From Tenacibaculum discolor (GTDB taxonomy: Bacteria > Bacteroidota > Bacteroidia > Flavobacteriales > Flavobacteriaceae): 64,000 nt of DNA. Of this stretch, positions 41,838 through 51,923 are shown piece by piece (positions within the stretch are counted from its first letter, which is position 1; the number at the start of each line of letters is the position of its first letter). The notes below the pieces were generated by a model. It was not told the origin of the DNA. It ran no database searches and saw nothing but the letters and a program-made list of their open reading frames with translations. Made by a program: the position numbers and the translations under genes. The DNA lies in the NCBI RefSeq assembly GCF_003664185.1, contig NZ_RCCS01000006.1, positions 413,880 to 477,879 of the forward strand. Reading direction: 5' to 3'.

Positions 41838-44690
41838 TTACTTACTCAAGTACATTTTACGTCTTGCGTACAAATCATAAAAGGCATCGTCTCTTAAACT
41901 TTCAATAAATAAGATACTTTCTCCAGTCGATTTCATTTCTGGTCCTAAGTTCTTATTTACATTCGGAAACTTATTAAAAGAGAATACAGGTTGCTTAATT
42001 GCAAAACCTTCTAACTGTGGATTGAAGTCAAAATCAGTCACTTTCTTCTCTCCTAACATCACCTTAGTAGCATAATTTACATAAGGTTCTTTATAAGCTT
42101 TTGCTATAAATGGAACCGTACGAGATGCACGTGGATTTGCTTCAATGATATATACTTTGTCATCTTTAATTGCAAACTGAATGTTAATTAATCCAACCGT
42201 ATCAAGTGCTAAAGCAATTGTTTTAGTATACTCTCTAATTTGTTCTAATACTAGCTCTCCTAAGTTAAACGCTGGTAAGGTAGCATTTGAATCTCCTGAG
42301 TGAATTCCACAAGGCTCAATATGCTCCATAATTCCAATGATGTATACATTTTCACCATCACAAATTGCGTCAGCTTCTGCTTCAATTGCTCCTTCTAAGT
42401 AATGATCTAATAATAATTTGTTATTTGGAATCTTACGTAATAAGTCTACAACGTGCTCTAATAACTCTTCTTTATTAATCACAATTTTCATTCCCTGTCC
42501 TCCTAATACATATGATGGACGCACTAAAATTGGAAAATCTAATTCATCAGCTAAAGCTAAAGCTTCATCTGCATTTTCTGCTACTCCAAACTCAGGATAA
42601 GGAATATTGTTTTCTTTTAATAAGCTAGAGAAACTTCCACGATCTTCCGCTAAGTCTAACGCTTTATAACTAGTTCCTAAAATCGGAATTCCGTAACGCT
42701 CTATCTTTTCAGCTAATTTTAAAGCTGTTTGTCCTCCTAACTGAACTATAACTCCTTCTGGTTTCTCATGTTTAATGATATCGTAGATATGTTCCCAGAA
42801 AACTGGCTCGAAGTATAATTTATCTGCCGTATCAAAATCAGTTGAAACTGTTTCAGGGTTACAGTTAATCATAATAGTTTCGTAACCACATTCTTTCGCT
42901 GCATAAACACCGTGAACACAACAGTAATCAAACTCAATTCCTTGACCGATTCTGTTTGGTCCAGAACCTAATACTATCACTTTTTTCTTATCAGAAACTA
43001 CACTTTCATTTGACACAGAAACTTCACCTTCTGCTGTTTCAATTTCACTTTCAAATGTTGAATAGTAGTAAGGTGTTTCTGCTTTAAACTCAGCAGCACA
43101 AGTATCTACTAACTTGTATACACGCTTTATTTTTAATTCTTCACGCTTTTTATACACTTCACTTTCTAAGCACCCTAACATGTGAGCGATTTGACGATCA
43201 CCATATCCTTTTTGCTTAGCCTCTAATAATAGCTCTCTATCAAGAGTATCAATTGTATATGTAGAAATTTCTTTCTCTAACATATATAACTCTTCATATT
43301 GACGTAAATACCACATATCAATCTTAGTAATTGCGTGGATTTTACTCAACGGAATTCCCATTTGAATTGCATCATAAATAGCAAATACTCTATCCCAAGA
43401 AGCGTACTTTAATTTGTCTATAATCTGGTTATAGTCTTTATAACCTTTACCATCTGCTCCAATTCCGTTACGTTTAATTTCTAACGATTGTGTTGCTTTA
43501 TGTAATGCTTCTTGGAACGAACGTCCAATTCCCATTACTTCTCCAACCGCTTTCATCTGTAAACCTAACGTTCTGTCAGAACCTTCAAACTTGTCAAAGT
43601 TCCAACGAGGTATTTTTACGATTACATAATCTAATGTTGGCTCAAATAAAGCTGAAGTAGACTTAGTAATTTGGTTGTCTAATTCATCTAAAGTATAACC
43701 TGTTGCTAATTTCGCAGCAATCTTTGCAATTGGATACCCAGTTGCTTTTGATGCTAATGCTGATGAACGAGATACACGTGGGTTAATCTCAATCGCAATA
43801 ATATCTTCTTTCTCGTCTGGTGAAACCGCAAACTGAACGTTACATCCTCCTGCAAACTCACCAATAGAACGCATCATTTTAATTGCCATGTCACGCATTT
43901 TTTGGAACGTTTTGTCCGATAATGTCATGGCTGGAGCTACTGTAATAGAATCTCCTGTATGGATTCCCATTGGATCCATATTCTCGATAGAACAGATAAT
44001 TACAACGTTATCATTATCATCACGTAATAATTCTAACTCGTATTCTTTCCATCCCATCATTGCCTTATCAATCATTACCTCATGAATTGGAGAAATCTCT
44101 AATCCTCTTGATAATGATTCTTCAAACTCTTTTTCATCATATACGATAGATGCTCCTGCTCCTCCTAAAGTAAATGAAGCTCTAATACATAATGGAAATC
44201 CGAATTCTTGTGCTATCTCTTTTCCTTTTAAGAATGATGTTGCAGTAGCTTGAGGTGCCATTGGCACGCCAATTTCTTCCATTAATAAACGAAACTTATC
44301 TCTATCTTCTGTAATATTAATAGCATCAATATCTACTCCTATAATTTCAACATCAAAGTCTTCCCAAATCCCTTTTTCGTCAGCTTCAATACAAAGGTTT
44401 AATGCAGTTTGTCCTCCCATAGTAGGTAAAACAGCATCAATCTGTGGGTGTTCTTTTAAAATTTGAACAATAGACTTCGTATTAAGTGGCAACAAGTATA
44501 CATGATCAGCCATCGAAGGGTCTGTCATAATTGTTGCAGGGTTTGAATTAATTAAGATGGTTTCAATTCCATCTTCTCTCAAAGATCTTAACGCTTGAGA
44601 TCCTGAATAATCAAATTCACATGCTTGACCAATAACAATTGGCCCAGATCCAATAATTAAAATTGATTTAAGGTCTTGTCTTTTAGGCAT
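41838..44690 (-). CDS. carB: Carbamoyl-phosphate synthase large subunit
   Basis: A 950-residue enzyme that makes carbamoyl phosphate from bicarbonate, ATP and glutamine-derived ammonia. Two ATP-grasp halves are visible: IGSGPIVIGQACEFDYSGSQ at the N-terminus, repeated as LGSGPNRIGQGIEFDYCCVH near residue 580, and each half has the A-I-E-x-N-P-R metal motif (IAIEINPRVSRSSALASKAT; YIIEANPRASRTVPFIAKAY). It ends at LYARRKMYLSK, so the C-terminal MGS allosteric domain (about 120 residues in E. coli) is missing, as is usual in Bacteroidota. Confidence 0.96.
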   Translation of the reverse strand: MPKRQDLKSILIIGSGPIVIGQACEFDYSGSQALRSLREDGIETILINSNPATIMTDPSMADHVYLLPLNTKSIVQILKEHPQIDAVLPTMGGQTALNLCIEADEKGIWEDFDVEIIGVDIDAINITEDRDKFRLLMEEIGVPMAPQATATSFLKGKEIAQEFGFPLCIRASFTLGGAGASIVYDEKEFEESLSRGLEISPIHEVMIDKAMMGWKEYELELLRDDNDNVVIICSIENMDPMGIHTGDSITVAPAMTLSDKTFQKMRDMAIKMMRSIGEFAGGCNVQFAVSPDEKEDIIAIEINPRVSRSSALASKATGYPIAKIAAKLATGYTLDELDNQITKSTSALFEPTLDYVIVKIPRWNFDKFEGSDRTLGLQMKAVGEVMGIGRSFQEALHKATQSLEIKRNGIGADGKGYKDYNQIIDKLKYASWDRVFAIYDAIQMGIPLSKIHAITKIDMWYLRQYEELYMLEKEISTYTIDTLDRELLLEAKQKGYGDRQIAHMLGCLESEVYKKREELKIKRVYKLVDTCAAEFKAETPYYYSTFESEIETAEGEVSVSNESVVSDKKKVIVLGSGPNRIGQGIEFDYCCVHGVYAAKECGYETIMINCNPETVSTDFDTADKLYFEPVFWEHIYDIIKHEKPEGVIVQLGGQTALKLAEKIERYGIPILGTSYKALDLAEDRGSFSSLLKENNIPYPEFGVAENADEALALADELDFPILVRPSYVLGGQGMKIVINKEELLEHVVDLLRKIPNNKLLLDHYLEGAIEAEADAICDGENVYIIGIMEHIEPCGIHSGDSNATLPAFNLGELVLEQIREYTKTIALALDTVGLINIQFAIKDDKVYIIEANPRASRTVPFIAKAYKEPYVNYATKVMLGEKKVTDFDFNPQLEGFAIKQPVFSFNKFPNVNKNLGPEMKSTGESILFIESLRDDAFYDLYARRKMYLSK

Positions 44691-44737
44691 TTTAGTTTGT
44701 GTTGTGTTGTGATGTAAAAATAAAAATTGTTTGGTTA

Positions 44738-44770
44738 TAAAAAAAGGCGATACTTAATAGTAACGCCTTT
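44738..44770 (-). terminator. Terminator after rpmH
   Basis: AAAGGCGATACT, TAAT, AGTAACGCCTTT (one mismatch) at 44743-44770; on the minus strand a T run follows. It lies between rpmH and carB, which share the strand. Confidence 0.65.
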
Positions 44771-44793
44771 AAAATATTAACAATAGTTAATCA

Positions 44794-44955
44794 TTATTTC
44801 TTTGGTCTAGATTCAGATGAAACAGACAATTTCTTTCTTCCTTTTGCTCTTCTTCTAGCTAATACTTTACGTCCATTAGCAGAAGCCATTCTTTCGCGGA
44901 AACCGTGTTTGTTTCTTCTTTTTCTCTTCGATGGTTGGTACGTTCTTTTACTCAT
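44794..44955 (-). CDS. rpmH: 50S ribosomal protein L34 (bL34)
   Basis: A 53-residue basic protein. The sequence starts [20 protein letters not shown], continues with [20 protein letters not shown] and ends in SSESRPKK, the bL34 signature with the short C-terminal extension of Bacteroidota. It is a component of the large ribosomal subunit. In many bacteria rpmH is next to dnaA or rnpA; here it is between carB and pyrG, which fits flavobacteria. The ATG at 44955 is the only reasonable start. Confidence 0.97.
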   Translation of the reverse strand: MSKRTYQPSKRKRRNKHGFRERMASANGRKVLARRRAKGRKKLSVSSESRPKK

Positions 44956-45135
44956 TACAGTATATCTTAAATATCTTCTTTAAAAATGTTTTGCTTTTGT
45001 GAAATTCCGTCTGCTAAAAGCGTGGGCAAATATACAACAGTTTTTCAGTCTGACAAACCCTTATTTTATTTTTTTTAAAAAAAAGTTTGTTTGGCAAACA
45101 TACATAATTTTTCTGTACGTTTTTTCTCTTTTTTA

Positions 45136-45166
45136 TTTGTTGTAATTGCCAGACTTCTTACTTTTG
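45136..45166 (+). promoter_or_regulatory. pyrG promoter, full Bacteroidota consensus
   Basis: TTTG at 45136-45139, a 19-bp spacer, and TACTTTTG at 45159-45166: an exact TTTG-N19-TAnnTTTG. It leaves a leader of roughly 10-15 bases before ATG 45185 and rules out the longer frame from 45146. Confidence 0.8.
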
Positions 45167-45184
45167 CGCAAACCTAACAGTACC

Positions 45185-46804
45185 ATGAACAACACAAAAT
45201 ACGTTTTTGTAACCGGAGGCGTAACTTCATCACTAGGGAAGGGAATTATAGCCGCTTCTTTAGCCAAATTATTACAAGAAAGAGGATACTCAGTAACCAT
45301 TCAAAAGTTAGATCCATATATTAATATAGATCCAGGAACATTAAACCCATATGAACATGGAGAATGTTATGTTACCGATGATGGTGCTGAAACCGACTTA
45401 GATTTAGGACACTATGAACGTTATTTAAACATTCCTACTTCACAAGCTAACAATGTTACCACAGGAAGAATATATCAATCTGTAATAAACAAAGAGCGTA
45501 AAGGAGAGTTTTTAGGAAAAACCGTTCAAGTTATTCCTCATATTACTGATGAAATTAAAAACAGAATCCAAATTTTAGGTAATACAGGTGATTATGATAT
45601 CGTAATTACTGAAATTGGAGGAACCGTTGGTGATATTGAATCTTTACCGTATATAGAAGCTGTTCGTCAATTACAATGGGATTTAGGAGAAGATAACGCA
45701 ATTGTTATACACCTAACTTTAGTTCCTTATTTAGCAGCTGCTGGTGAATTAAAAACGAAGCCTACACAACACTCTGTAAAAACATTAATGCAAAGTGGTG
45801 TAAAACCTGACATTTTAGTATGTCGTTCAGAGCATGAAATCTCAGATGATATTAAACGTAAACTAGCCTTATTTTGTAATGTTAAGAAGCAAAATGTAAT
45901 TCAATCATTAGATGCTGAGACTATTTACGATGTTCCTAACTTAATGTTTAAAGAGGGGTTAGATTATGTAGTTTTAGATAAGTTAAATTTATCTACACGT
46001 AAACAGCCTAACTTAAAAACATGGAATAAGTTCTTAGAACGTCATAAAAACCCAACTTCTTCTGTTGAAATTGGTTTAGTAGGAAAATATGTTGAGTTAC
46101 ACGACTCTTATAAGTCAATTACCGAAGCATTTATCCATGCAGGAGCTGCAGCTACCAATAAAACAAAAGTTAACGTTCGTTGGATTCACTCTGAAGAACT
46201 AACTCCTGAGAATGCTGCTAAACAGCTAGAAGGATTAAACGGTGTATTAGTTGCCCCAGGATTTGGTGATAGAGGAATTGAAGGTAAAATTGCAGCAGTA
46301 CAATACGTACGTGAAAACAACATACCTTTCTTAGGTATTTGTTTAGGAATGCAAATGGCTGTTATCGAATTTGCAAGAAACGTGTTAGGACTTAAAGAAG
46401 CTAACTCTACTGAAATGAACCCTGAAGTAGCACACCCAGTAATTAACTTAATGGAAGAGCAAAAAAATGTTACTGAAAAAGGAGGAACAATGCGTTTAGG
46501 TGCTTGGGATTGTCAACTAACACAAGATTCTAAAGTTTTTCAAGCATATAAAGAAGAATTAATAAGTGAGCGTCATCGTCATAGATACGAATACAATAAC
46601 GATTATAAAGAGCAATTAGAAAATGCTGGTATGAAAACAGCGGGTATTAACCCTAAAACAGGTTTAGTAGAAATTGTTGAAATCGATTCGCATCCTTGGT
46701 TTGTTGGAGTTCAATATCATCCAGAATACAAGAGTACCGTATTAAATCCACACCCGTTGTTTGTAAGCTTTATCAAAGCAGCTTTAAAACAATCAAAAAA
46801 ATAA
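45185..46804 (+). CDS. pyrG: CTP synthase
   Basis: A 539-residue enzyme that converts UTP to CTP with glutamine and ATP. The N-terminal synthase domain starts [20 protein letters not shown] and has [20 protein letters not shown] and [16 protein letters not shown]. The C-terminal class-I glutaminase domain has the nucleophile Cys in [12 protein letters not shown] and the His/Glu pair in [12 protein letters not shown]. The start after the promoter at 45136 is certain enough to reject the 13-codon extension. A terminator follows. Confidence 0.97.
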   Translation: MNNTKYVFVTGGVTSSLGKGIIAASLAKLLQERGYSVTIQKLDPYINIDPGTLNPYEHGECYVTDDGAETDLDLGHYERYLNIPTSQANNVTTGRIYQSVINKERKGEFLGKTVQVIPHITDEIKNRIQILGNTGDYDIVITEIGGTVGDIESLPYIEAVRQLQWDLGEDNAIVIHLTLVPYLAAAGELKTKPTQHSVKTLMQSGVKPDILVCRSEHEISDDIKRKLALFCNVKKQNVIQSLDAETIYDVPNLMFKEGLDYVVLDKLNLSTRKQPNLKTWNKFLERHKNPTSSVEIGLVGKYVELHDSYKSITEAFIHAGAAATNKTKVNVRWIHSEELTPENAAKQLEGLNGVLVAPGFGDRGIEGKIAAVQYVRENNIPFLGICLGMQMAVIEFARNVLGLKEANSTEMNPEVAHPVINLMEEQKNVTEKGGTMRLGAWDCQLTQDSKVFQAYKEELISERHRHRYEYNNDYKEQLENAGMKTAGINPKTGLVEIVEIDSHPWFVGVQYHPEYKSTVLNPHPLFVSFIKAALKQSKK

Positions 46805-46810
46805 GTTAAA

Positions 46811-46842
46811 AATCCTGTAACTAAAATTACAGGATTTTTTTT
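46811..46842 (+). terminator. Terminator after pyrG
   Basis: AATCCTGTAA, CTAAAA, TTACAGGATT: a perfect 10-bp stem followed by T8. Confidence 0.85.
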
Positions 46843-46929
46843 GACATATAAAAATTGGAACACTGTTTGAACTACCATTACTAACAAAATTATTCACTGT
46901 AAAACCTCAAAAAAACTATAGGGTTTTAC

Positions 46930-46937
46930 TACCTTTG
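46930..46937 (+). promoter_or_regulatory. -7 box before yidC
   Basis: TACCTTTG matches TAnnTTTG; no clear TTTG is found 19 bp upstream. The yidC ATG is 62 bp downstream. Confidence 0.45.
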
Positions 46938-46998
46938 TCCGGTTTTTCAGCTTTTAAGAAAAACTTTAAATGACAAGTTGACATTTTAACATATATCA

Positions 46999-48873
46999 AT
47001 GGAACAAAAAAAATTTGATTTAAATTCCTTTATAGGAATGCTTTTATTAGGAGGAATTATGCTTTGGTGGATGAACACACAAAAGCCGGAAGAAACTCCT
47101 GAAGCTACTACCCAGACAGAGCAAACTACTGATGCTACAACAACCAACACTCAAAACAATTTAACTGATAATGTCGTAGTAAACGACTCGTTACAACAAA
47201 TTGCTTTACAAAATAAGTTTGGTGCTTTTGCATACGGAGCCTCTAAAAGCCAAGAGGGAAATACTACACTTGAAAATGATCTTGTAAAGTTAACTATCGA
47301 CAATAAAGGTGGACAGATTATAGAAGCTTTAGTTAAAAACTATAAAACACACGATTCATTACCTCTTTATTTAGTAAAAGATAATAATGCTTCTTTTAAC
47401 ATTAACTTTGGAACTACTGATAACCGAATTTTAAATACTAAAGATTTACTATTTACTCCTACCCTTACAAAAAATGGAGACACTCAGGTACTTTCTATGA
47501 AATTAAAAGTTTCTGAAGCTAAGTTTTTAGAGTATCGTTACGAAATGAAGGAAGGAGATTACCGAGTAGGTTTTGCTGTTCGTTCACAAGGATTAAACAA
47601 TACTATTAATAGTTCTCAAGAAATTAATTTAGATTGGAGTTTAAAAGGTTTTAGACATGAAAAAAGTTTAAAAACTGAAAACATGTACTCTTATTATTAT
47701 TACAAAGCCGATGATGAAGTAGAATACTTACAAATGAATGATGATGAAGTTGTTAGTGATATTGATTGGGTTGCATACAAACAACACTTCTTCTCTTCTA
47801 TTTTAACATCAGACACACCATTTAGTAATGCTACTTTGAAATCTGTTGACTTTGCAGGTGAAGATAAAGATAGTGTATACACTAAAACCTACGGATTAAA
47901 AACTCCGTTAGCTTTAACAAATGGAGAGTTAAATTATAACATGCAATGGTTTTACGGACCAACTGATTATAATTTATTAAAGTCTTACAAAGGAACTAGT
48001 TTAGATGAAGTTGCTGATTTAGGTTGGGGAATTTTTGGTTTCTTAAACCGTACTATATTCTATCCGGTATTTAATATGTTAAAAGGATTTATTGGTAACT
48101 ACGGATTAATCATCATTTTAATGACAATAGTAGTGCGTATAATCATGTCTCCAGTATTATACAAATCATACTTATCAAGTGCTAAAATGAAGGTGATTCG
48201 TCCAGAAATGGAAGAAATCAATAAAAAATACCCAGGAAAAGAAAACGCTATGAAGCGTCAACAAGAAATCATGGCGGTGCAGCGAAAAGCTGGAGTGAGT
48301 ATGATGTCGGGTTGTATACCTGCATTAATGCAAATGCCTGTATTCTTTGCTTTATTCAAATTCTTCCCTACGAATATTGACTTCCGTCAAAAGAGTTTCT
48401 TATGGGCTAATGATTTATCATCTTATGATACTATTTTTAAATTACCATTTAAAATTCCTTTCTATGGAGACCACGTAAGCTTATTTCCAATTTTAGCTTC
48501 TGTAGCCATTTTCTTCTATATGAAAATGAACCAAAGCCAACAAGCTAACATGCAAGCACCTACTCAAGAAGGAATGCCTGATATGAGTAAGATGATGAAA
48601 TGGATGATTTACTTCTCTCCTATTATGATGTTATTCTTCTTTAACAACTATGCTAGTGGATTAAGTTTATACTACTTTATCTCAAACTTACTAACCATCA
48701 TAATTATGTTTGTTATTAAGAACTATGTTATTGATGAAGCTAAGATTCATGCTAAAATTGAAGAGAACAAAAAGAAGCCTGTTAAAAAGAGTAAATTCCG
48801 TGAGCGTTTAGATGCTGCCATGAAGCAAGCTCAAGAACAACAAGCTGCCCAACAACGTGCTAAGAAGAAATAA
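46999..48873 (+). CDS. yidC: Membrane protein insertase YidC
   Basis: A 624-residue inner-membrane protein. TM1 is near the N-terminus (FIGMLLLGGIMLWWM); a large periplasmic domain follows (to about 350), then the conserved insertase core: FIGNYGLIIILMTIVVRIIM, SAKMKVIRPEMEEINKKYPG (cytoplasmic loop), GCIPALMQMPVFFALFKFFP and IYFSPIMMLFFFNNYASGLS. The C-terminus is a Lys/Gln-rich ribosome-binding tail. YidC inserts and folds membrane proteins alone or with SecYEG. Terminator follows. Confidence 0.97.
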   Translation: MEQKKFDLNSFIGMLLLGGIMLWWMNTQKPEETPEATTQTEQTTDATTTNTQNNLTDNVVVNDSLQQIALQNKFGAFAYGASKSQEGNTTLENDLVKLTIDNKGGQIIEALVKNYKTHDSLPLYLVKDNNASFNINFGTTDNRILNTKDLLFTPTLTKNGDTQVLSMKLKVSEAKFLEYRYEMKEGDYRVGFAVRSQGLNNTINSSQEINLDWSLKGFRHEKSLKTENMYSYYYYKADDEVEYLQMNDDEVVSDIDWVAYKQHFFSSILTSDTPFSNATLKSVDFAGEDKDSVYTKTYGLKTPLALTNGELNYNMQWFYGPTDYNLLKSYKGTSLDEVADLGWGIFGFLNRTIFYPVFNMLKGFIGNYGLIIILMTIVVRIIMSPVLYKSYLSSAKMKVIRPEMEEINKKYPGKENAMKRQQEIMAVQRKAGVSMMSGCIPALMQMPVFFALFKFFPTNIDFRQKSFLWANDLSSYDTIFKLPFKIPFYGDHVSLFPILASVAIFFYMKMNQSQQANMQAPTQEGMPDMSKMMKWMIYFSPIMMLFFFNNYASGLSLYYFISNLLTIIIMFVIKNYVIDEAKIHAKIEENKKKPVKKSKFRERLDAAMKQAQEQQAAQQRAKKK

Positions 48874-48892
48874 TTTTCTATATATTTAAAAG

Positions 48893-48925
48893 AAAAGGAT
48901 GCTAAAAAGCATCCTTTTTTTATTT
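48893..48925 (+). terminator. Terminator after yidC
   Basis: AAAAGGATGCT, AAAA, AGCATCCTTTT: a perfect 11-bp stem ending in a T run. Confidence 0.85.
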
Positions 48926-48998
48926 AACATTCTTTTAACTAAACCCCATTAAACCTTTGGGGAAATTTGCTGTCAAACAAGCTTTATAAATCAATATA

Positions 48999-51446
48999 AT
49001 GAAGAAAATTACACTACTTATTTTACTAATTAGTTTTACGGCTGTTGCACAGCGTGCTACAAAAGGTATAGCTTCTAAAATTACCTTAACTGGTAAAGTA
49101 TTAGAAACAAACTCTAAACAACCTCTAGAGTACGCAACTTTAGTACTAACAAACACTAATACAAAACAAATTATTGGAGGAGTTACTGATGCTAATGGAA
49201 GCTTCTCTATTGATGCTTCATCTGGCACATATGATATAAAGGTTGAATTTATAGGCTTTAAAACTAAAAGTTTAGGAAATCATATTTTAACTGAAAATAA
49301 GAGCTTAGGAACTATTTTACTTTCAGAAGATGCAGAAACATTGGAAGAAGTTGAAATTATTGCTGAAAAATCTACTGTTGAAATTCGTTTAGATAAAAAG
49401 ATTTACAATGTTGGTAAAGACATGACTATTAAAGGTGGTAATGCCTCTGATGTACTAGACAACGTTCCATCAGTAAATGTAGATGCTGAAGGAGCTGTAA
49501 GTTTACGAGGTAACGAAAACGTACGTATTTTAATTGATGGAAAACCTTCAGCTTTAGTAGGTTTAAGTGGTACAGATGCCTTACGTAACTTACCTGCCGA
49601 CGCCATTGAAAAAGTAGAGGTTATCACCTCACCATCAGCACGTTATGATGCTGAAGGAACTGCTGGTATTTTAAATATTATTTTACGAAAAGGAAAAATT
49701 ACTGGTTTGAATGGTTCGTTTAACACTACAATAGGATATCCTGAGCAACTAGGAATTGGTGGTAATATAAACTATAGAACAAAAAAAATAAACCTTTTCA
49801 CTAACCTAGGTTATAATTTTAGAAAAGGGCCCGGAAACTCTCAAAGCAATTTCACAAACTTTGATAACAGTGGTGCAATCTCTGATTATAGATTTGAGGA
49901 TAGAACGTTTGATAGAAAAAACAATAACTATAACGGATCAATCGGTTTAGAATATTATCTTAATAAAAATAGCTCTATAACTGGTTCATTTTTCTATAGA
50001 AAAAATAATGGAAATGATATAGCTACCAATATAACTAAGATTTTTGACGCTAATAAAACCCTACAAAATTCTACCACTAGGGTTGAAGATGAAAATGAAG
50101 ATGGTGTAGACAAACAATATTCTTTAAACTACACAAATAATTTTGACGGAAAAGGTCAAAAATTAACAGTTGATTTACAGTATGGAGACAGTAATGATGA
50201 AGAGTACTCTCCTATTACTGAAAATGGAAACCTAAAAGAATTAAACTCACAAGAAACAAAATCTAAAACAAGATTATTACAAATAGATTATGTGTTACCT
50301 ATTGGAGAAAAAAGTCAATTTGAAATTGGTCACAAAGCAGATTTACAAGATATTTTCTCCGACTTTCAGCAAAGAGATGAAAATGGTGTCTTACAAACTG
50401 ATATTTCCAATGCTATAGACTTTAAACAATATATTTATGCCTTCTATTCACAATATGGTAGTAAAATAAATAAGTTTTCATATTTACTTGGCTTGAGAAC
50501 AGAAATAACCAATGTAGACCTAACATTACTAAATACTAATGAGTTTACAGACAAAAACTATACAAAATGGTTCCCAACAATAAATTTAGGTTACGAACTT
50601 AACGATAATGAGAATATTACTTTAGGATATGCTCGTAGAATTAGAAGACCAAGAAGTTGGTTTATCAATCCTTTTGAAAGTAGAAGTTCTGCTACGAGTG
50701 TTTTTAGAGGAAATCCAGACTTAAACCCTGCTTATACTGGTTCTTTTGACTTAGGGTATAATACGAGAATTAGTAAGTTTAACTTAGGAGCTTCTTTATA
50801 TTATCAACGTTCTACTGACGTTATTCAAGTAACCAGTAGTATAGAAAATAGAGATGTTAATAATGATGGTAATTTTATTCCTGTTACTGTTAGAACCCCT
50901 TTAAATCTGAATGGAGAAAGTAGATATGGATTCGAATTTACTTCAAACTATAGTCCAACAAAAAAAATACGTTTAACAGCTTCTTTTAATTACTTTAAAT
51001 TTAATACTGACGCTTTTGAAGGAGATGGTACAATATTTCCCTTAGCAGAAGTTAATGAAAGTAGTTGGTTTGCTAGATTAAACTCTAGAATTACCTTGCC
51101 TGCAAAAATTCAATGGCAAACTCGTTTAATGTATCGTGGACCGCAAGCCAACGCACAAGGAACAAGAGATAAATTATTTATGGCTAATCTATCTTTTAGC
51201 AAAGATTTATTTAAAGATAAAGCTACACTAGTTTTCAATGTGAGAGACTTATTTAATTCAAGAAAAAGAGAAAGTATTACTAACTTGTATGACTCTAACG
51301 GTAATTTAATATCTATTTTAGATGGTACTTTTCAATGGAGAGAACGTCAAATATCATTAAATTTTACATATCGATTTAATCAAAAGAAAAAACGTGAACG
51401 TTCAGGTCGTAATGGTGACTTTGACGGAGGTGGTGAAGGGTTTTAA
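48999..51446 (+). CDS. Outer-membrane beta-barrel protein, TonB-receptor-like
   Basis: An 815-residue outer-membrane protein. After the signal peptide (MKKITLLILLISFTAVAQRA) comes a carboxypeptidase-regulatory-like domain (about 28-110: LTGKVLETNSKQPLEYATLV, GSFSIDASSGTYDIKVEFIG), then a plug (MTIKGGNASDVLDNVPSVNV, LRGNENVRILIDGKPSALVG) and a barrel of the OMP_b-brl_3 type with aromatic strand ends. The last residues are a basic and Gly-rich tail. Substrate unknown; no SusD, sigma or lipoprotein partner is next to it. A strong terminator follows. Confidence 0.9.
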   Translation: MKKITLLILLISFTAVAQRATKGIASKITLTGKVLETNSKQPLEYATLVLTNTNTKQIIGGVTDANGSFSIDASSGTYDIKVEFIGFKTKSLGNHILTENKSLGTILLSEDAETLEEVEIIAEKSTVEIRLDKKIYNVGKDMTIKGGNASDVLDNVPSVNVDAEGAVSLRGNENVRILIDGKPSALVGLSGTDALRNLPADAIEKVEVITSPSARYDAEGTAGILNIILRKGKITGLNGSFNTTIGYPEQLGIGGNINYRTKKINLFTNLGYNFRKGPGNSQSNFTNFDNSGAISDYRFEDRTFDRKNNNYNGSIGLEYYLNKNSSITGSFFYRKNNGNDIATNITKIFDANKTLQNSTTRVEDENEDGVDKQYSLNYTNNFDGKGQKLTVDLQYGDSNDEEYSPITENGNLKELNSQETKSKTRLLQIDYVLPIGEKSQFEIGHKADLQDIFSDFQQRDENGVLQTDISNAIDFKQYIYAFYSQYGSKINKFSYLLGLRTEITNVDLTLLNTNEFTDKNYTKWFPTINLGYELNDNENITLGYARRIRRPRSWFINPFESRSSATSVFRGNPDLNPAYTGSFDLGYNTRISKFNLGASLYYQRSTDVIQVTSSIENRDVNNDGNFIPVTVRTPLNLNGESRYGFEFTSNYSPTKKIRLTASFNYFKFNTDAFEGDGTIFPLAEVNESSWFARLNSRITLPAKIQWQTRLMYRGPQANAQGTRDKLFMANLSFSKDLFKDKATLVFNVRDLFNSRKRESITNLYDSNGNLISILDGTFQWRERQISLNFTYRFNQKKKRERSGRNGDFDGGGEGF

Positions 51447-51474
51447 TTCTAAACTACAATAAATAATACTTAAT

Positions 51475-51508
51475 AAAAAGGAGAACTGTAAAAACAGTTC
51501 TCCTTTTT
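51475..51508 (+). terminator. Terminator after the barrel gene
   Basis: AAAAAGGAGAACTGT, AAAA, ACAGTTCTCCTTTTT: a perfect 15-bp stem. Confidence 0.88.
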
Positions 51509-51550
51509 ATTTACATTAAGAATTCAATAAAATTAGAATATAACTCGCAT

Positions 51551-51577
51551 AAAAAAACCACGCCTACAAGCGTGGTT
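51551..51577 (-). terminator. Terminator after the small membrane protein gene
   Basis: AACCACGC, CTACAA, GCGTGGTT (51556-51577); on the minus strand seven T follow. It belongs to the gene at 51602-51778. Confidence 0.8.
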
Positions 51578-51601
51578 CTTAAATATATTGTATCAAAAAG
51601 C

Positions 51602-51778
51602 TTACTTACCTTCCTCAGCAGCTTTTTTAGCTTCTCTTTTTAACTTCATGTTTTCCCAGATAGTTCCACCAATCCAGTAAGGAACTACAAATGTTAATAA
51701 GAAAATTAACAGCCAAAATCCAGCTGTAAAAATAAACATGAATAATACCAATCCTGAGAATTCTGAAAAATCTAACAT
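51602..51778 (-). CDS. Small membrane protein (58 residues)
   Basis: ATG at 51778 (MLDFSEFSGLVLFMFIFTAG) opens a 58-residue frame with one or two hydrophobic segments (FWLLIFLLTFVVPYWIGGTI) and a charged tail (MKLKREAKKAAEEGK). It has a proper terminator on its strand and an AT-rich leader, so it is likely real, though it is shorter than most gene finders accept. Function unknown. Confidence 0.78.
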   Translation of the reverse strand: MLDFSEFSGLVLFMFIFTAGFWLLIFLLTFVVPYWIGGTIWENMKLKREAKKAAEEGK

Positions 51779-51879
51779 TTGTTTCTTATTAATAATTGTT
51801 ATGCCACAAAATTATAACTATTTTTCTTTTCCTCCAATAAAATCTGATAAAAATCACTATTAAAAACTATTAGAATTTG

Positions 51880-51887
51880 TAATTTTG
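51880..51887 (+). promoter_or_regulatory. -7 box before fumC
   Basis: TAATTTTG matches TAnnTTTG and overlaps the alternative start at 51885, which supports the ATG at 51924. Confidence 0.45.
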
Positions 51888-51923
51888 GACATCATTAATT
51901 TTAAGCATTTTAAATCATTCCAA

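Noticed and set aside
45146..45184. Longer pyrG start
   Set aside because: It lies within the promoter whose TAnnTTTG box is at 45159-45166.
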